From Diadophis punctatus similis (taxonomy: Eukaryota > Chordata > Lepidosauria > Squamata > Dipsadidae), in assembly GCA_023053685.1 (NCBI GenBank), contig JALIGW010000002.1:254996739-255060738 (forward strand): a stretch of DNA of 64,000 nt. Direction: 5' to 3'. Position numbers and translations under genes: made by a program. Positions 63,660 to 64,000 of the stretch are shown piece by piece. Each line of letters begins with the position of its first letter. Within the stretch, counting starts at the first letter, position 1. Below the pieces are notes generated by a model. The model did no database searches. It saw only the letters and a program-made list of their open reading frames with translations, and had not been told where the DNA came from.

Positions 63660-64000
63660 AATATAGCTGGAAGGGAACTTGGAGCTCTTCTAGTCCAGCT
63701 CAAGCCGGAGATACTCTATCATAATTTCAGACAAATGATTGTCTAGTCTCTTCTTTAAAATATCCAATGATGAAGCGCCCACAATGTCTAAAGACAAGCT
63801 GTTCCAGTGGTTAATTGTCCTCACTGTAAGGAAATTCCAGGTCGCTTCTCTCTTTGATTTCTTTCCATCCATTGCTTCTTGTCTTGACCTCTGGTGCTTT
63901 GGGGGGGAAAATGACCCCCTCCTCTTTGTGGCAGCCTCTGAAATACCGGAATATTGTTATCATGTCACACCTAATCCTTCTTTTCTCTAGACTAGCCAAA
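63660..64000 (-). mobile_element. CR1 LINE 3' end, running off the window
   Basis: The reverse strand encodes TWNFLTVRTINHWNSLSLDI-type text (FLTVRTINHWNSLSLDIVGA), RSNGWKEIKERSDLEF and FRYFRGCHKEEGVIF. It continues past base 64000. The left end shows the CR1 3' UTR (tggaagggaacttggagctc). Confidence 0.9.

Overview
The window is vertebrate nuclear DNA, most likely from a squamate reptile and probably a snake. The evidence is the repeat content: abundant CR1 and L2 LINEs, a near full-length Bov-B (RTE) LINE, tRNA-derived SINEs with A and B boxes, a DIRS-like tyrosine-recombinase element, a chromodomain Gypsy element, many hAT and TA-flanked DNA transposons, and SCAN plus KRAB zinc-finger genes of the squamate type. 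I see no rRNA, functional tRNA, CRISPR or prokaryotic gene. The species assignment is inference.

The only host genes I can support are two tandem paralogues on the minus strand, each encoding a SCAN-KRAB-C2H2 zinc-finger protein. Gene 1 runs from about 25.44 kb down to 11.91 kb. Gene 2 runs from about 59.34 kb down to 39.43 kb. Each has a GC-rich promoter with CRE-like, ETS-like and CCAAT motifs, a probable noncoding exon 1, a SCAN exon, a 115-nt exon, a 68-nt exon, a 130-nt KRAB exon and a terminal exon with 13 intact C2H2 fingers. Exon phases (0, 0/1, 1/0, 0/1, 1) agree in both copies. The gene 1 model sums to 2,028 nt, an uninterrupted frame of 675 codons plus stop. Gene 2 has an 8-nt deletion between its expected ATG and the SCAN domain, and a frameshifted 14th finger. 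It is decaying, or it uses another start.

The two genes belong to a larger tandem array. Bases 1-345 match the upstream flank of both genes, so another member ends just left of the window. The right edge (62.3-63.7 kb) matches the 3' flank of gene 2, so a further member probably begins just beyond it. Because introns and spacers are paralogous, many insertions have an empty site in the other copy, which allows exact boundaries, target-site duplications and relative ages to be read.

Layout: 0-3.4 kb, array spacer with a hAT element split by a solo LTR, and SINEs. 3.7-8.7 kb, hAT/L2/Gypsy/CR1 mosaic. 8.7-11.6 kb, GC-rich hAT-like ends and a LINE. 11.9-25.4 kb, gene 1, its largest intron packed with nested CR1, a Rex1-like LINE, L2, a solo LTR and a Tigger-like element. 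25.4-39.4 kb, spacer with CR1, inverted L1, L2, DIRS, a LINE, an LTR and a 2.2-kb TA-flanked element. 39.4-59.3 kb, gene 2, whose KRAB-ZF intron is enlarged to 11.8 kb by a TA-flanked hairpin-bearing element and by Bov-B inside CR1, both with hAT insertions. 59.3-64 kb, spacer with a hairpin-bearing hAT element, SINEs and CR1.
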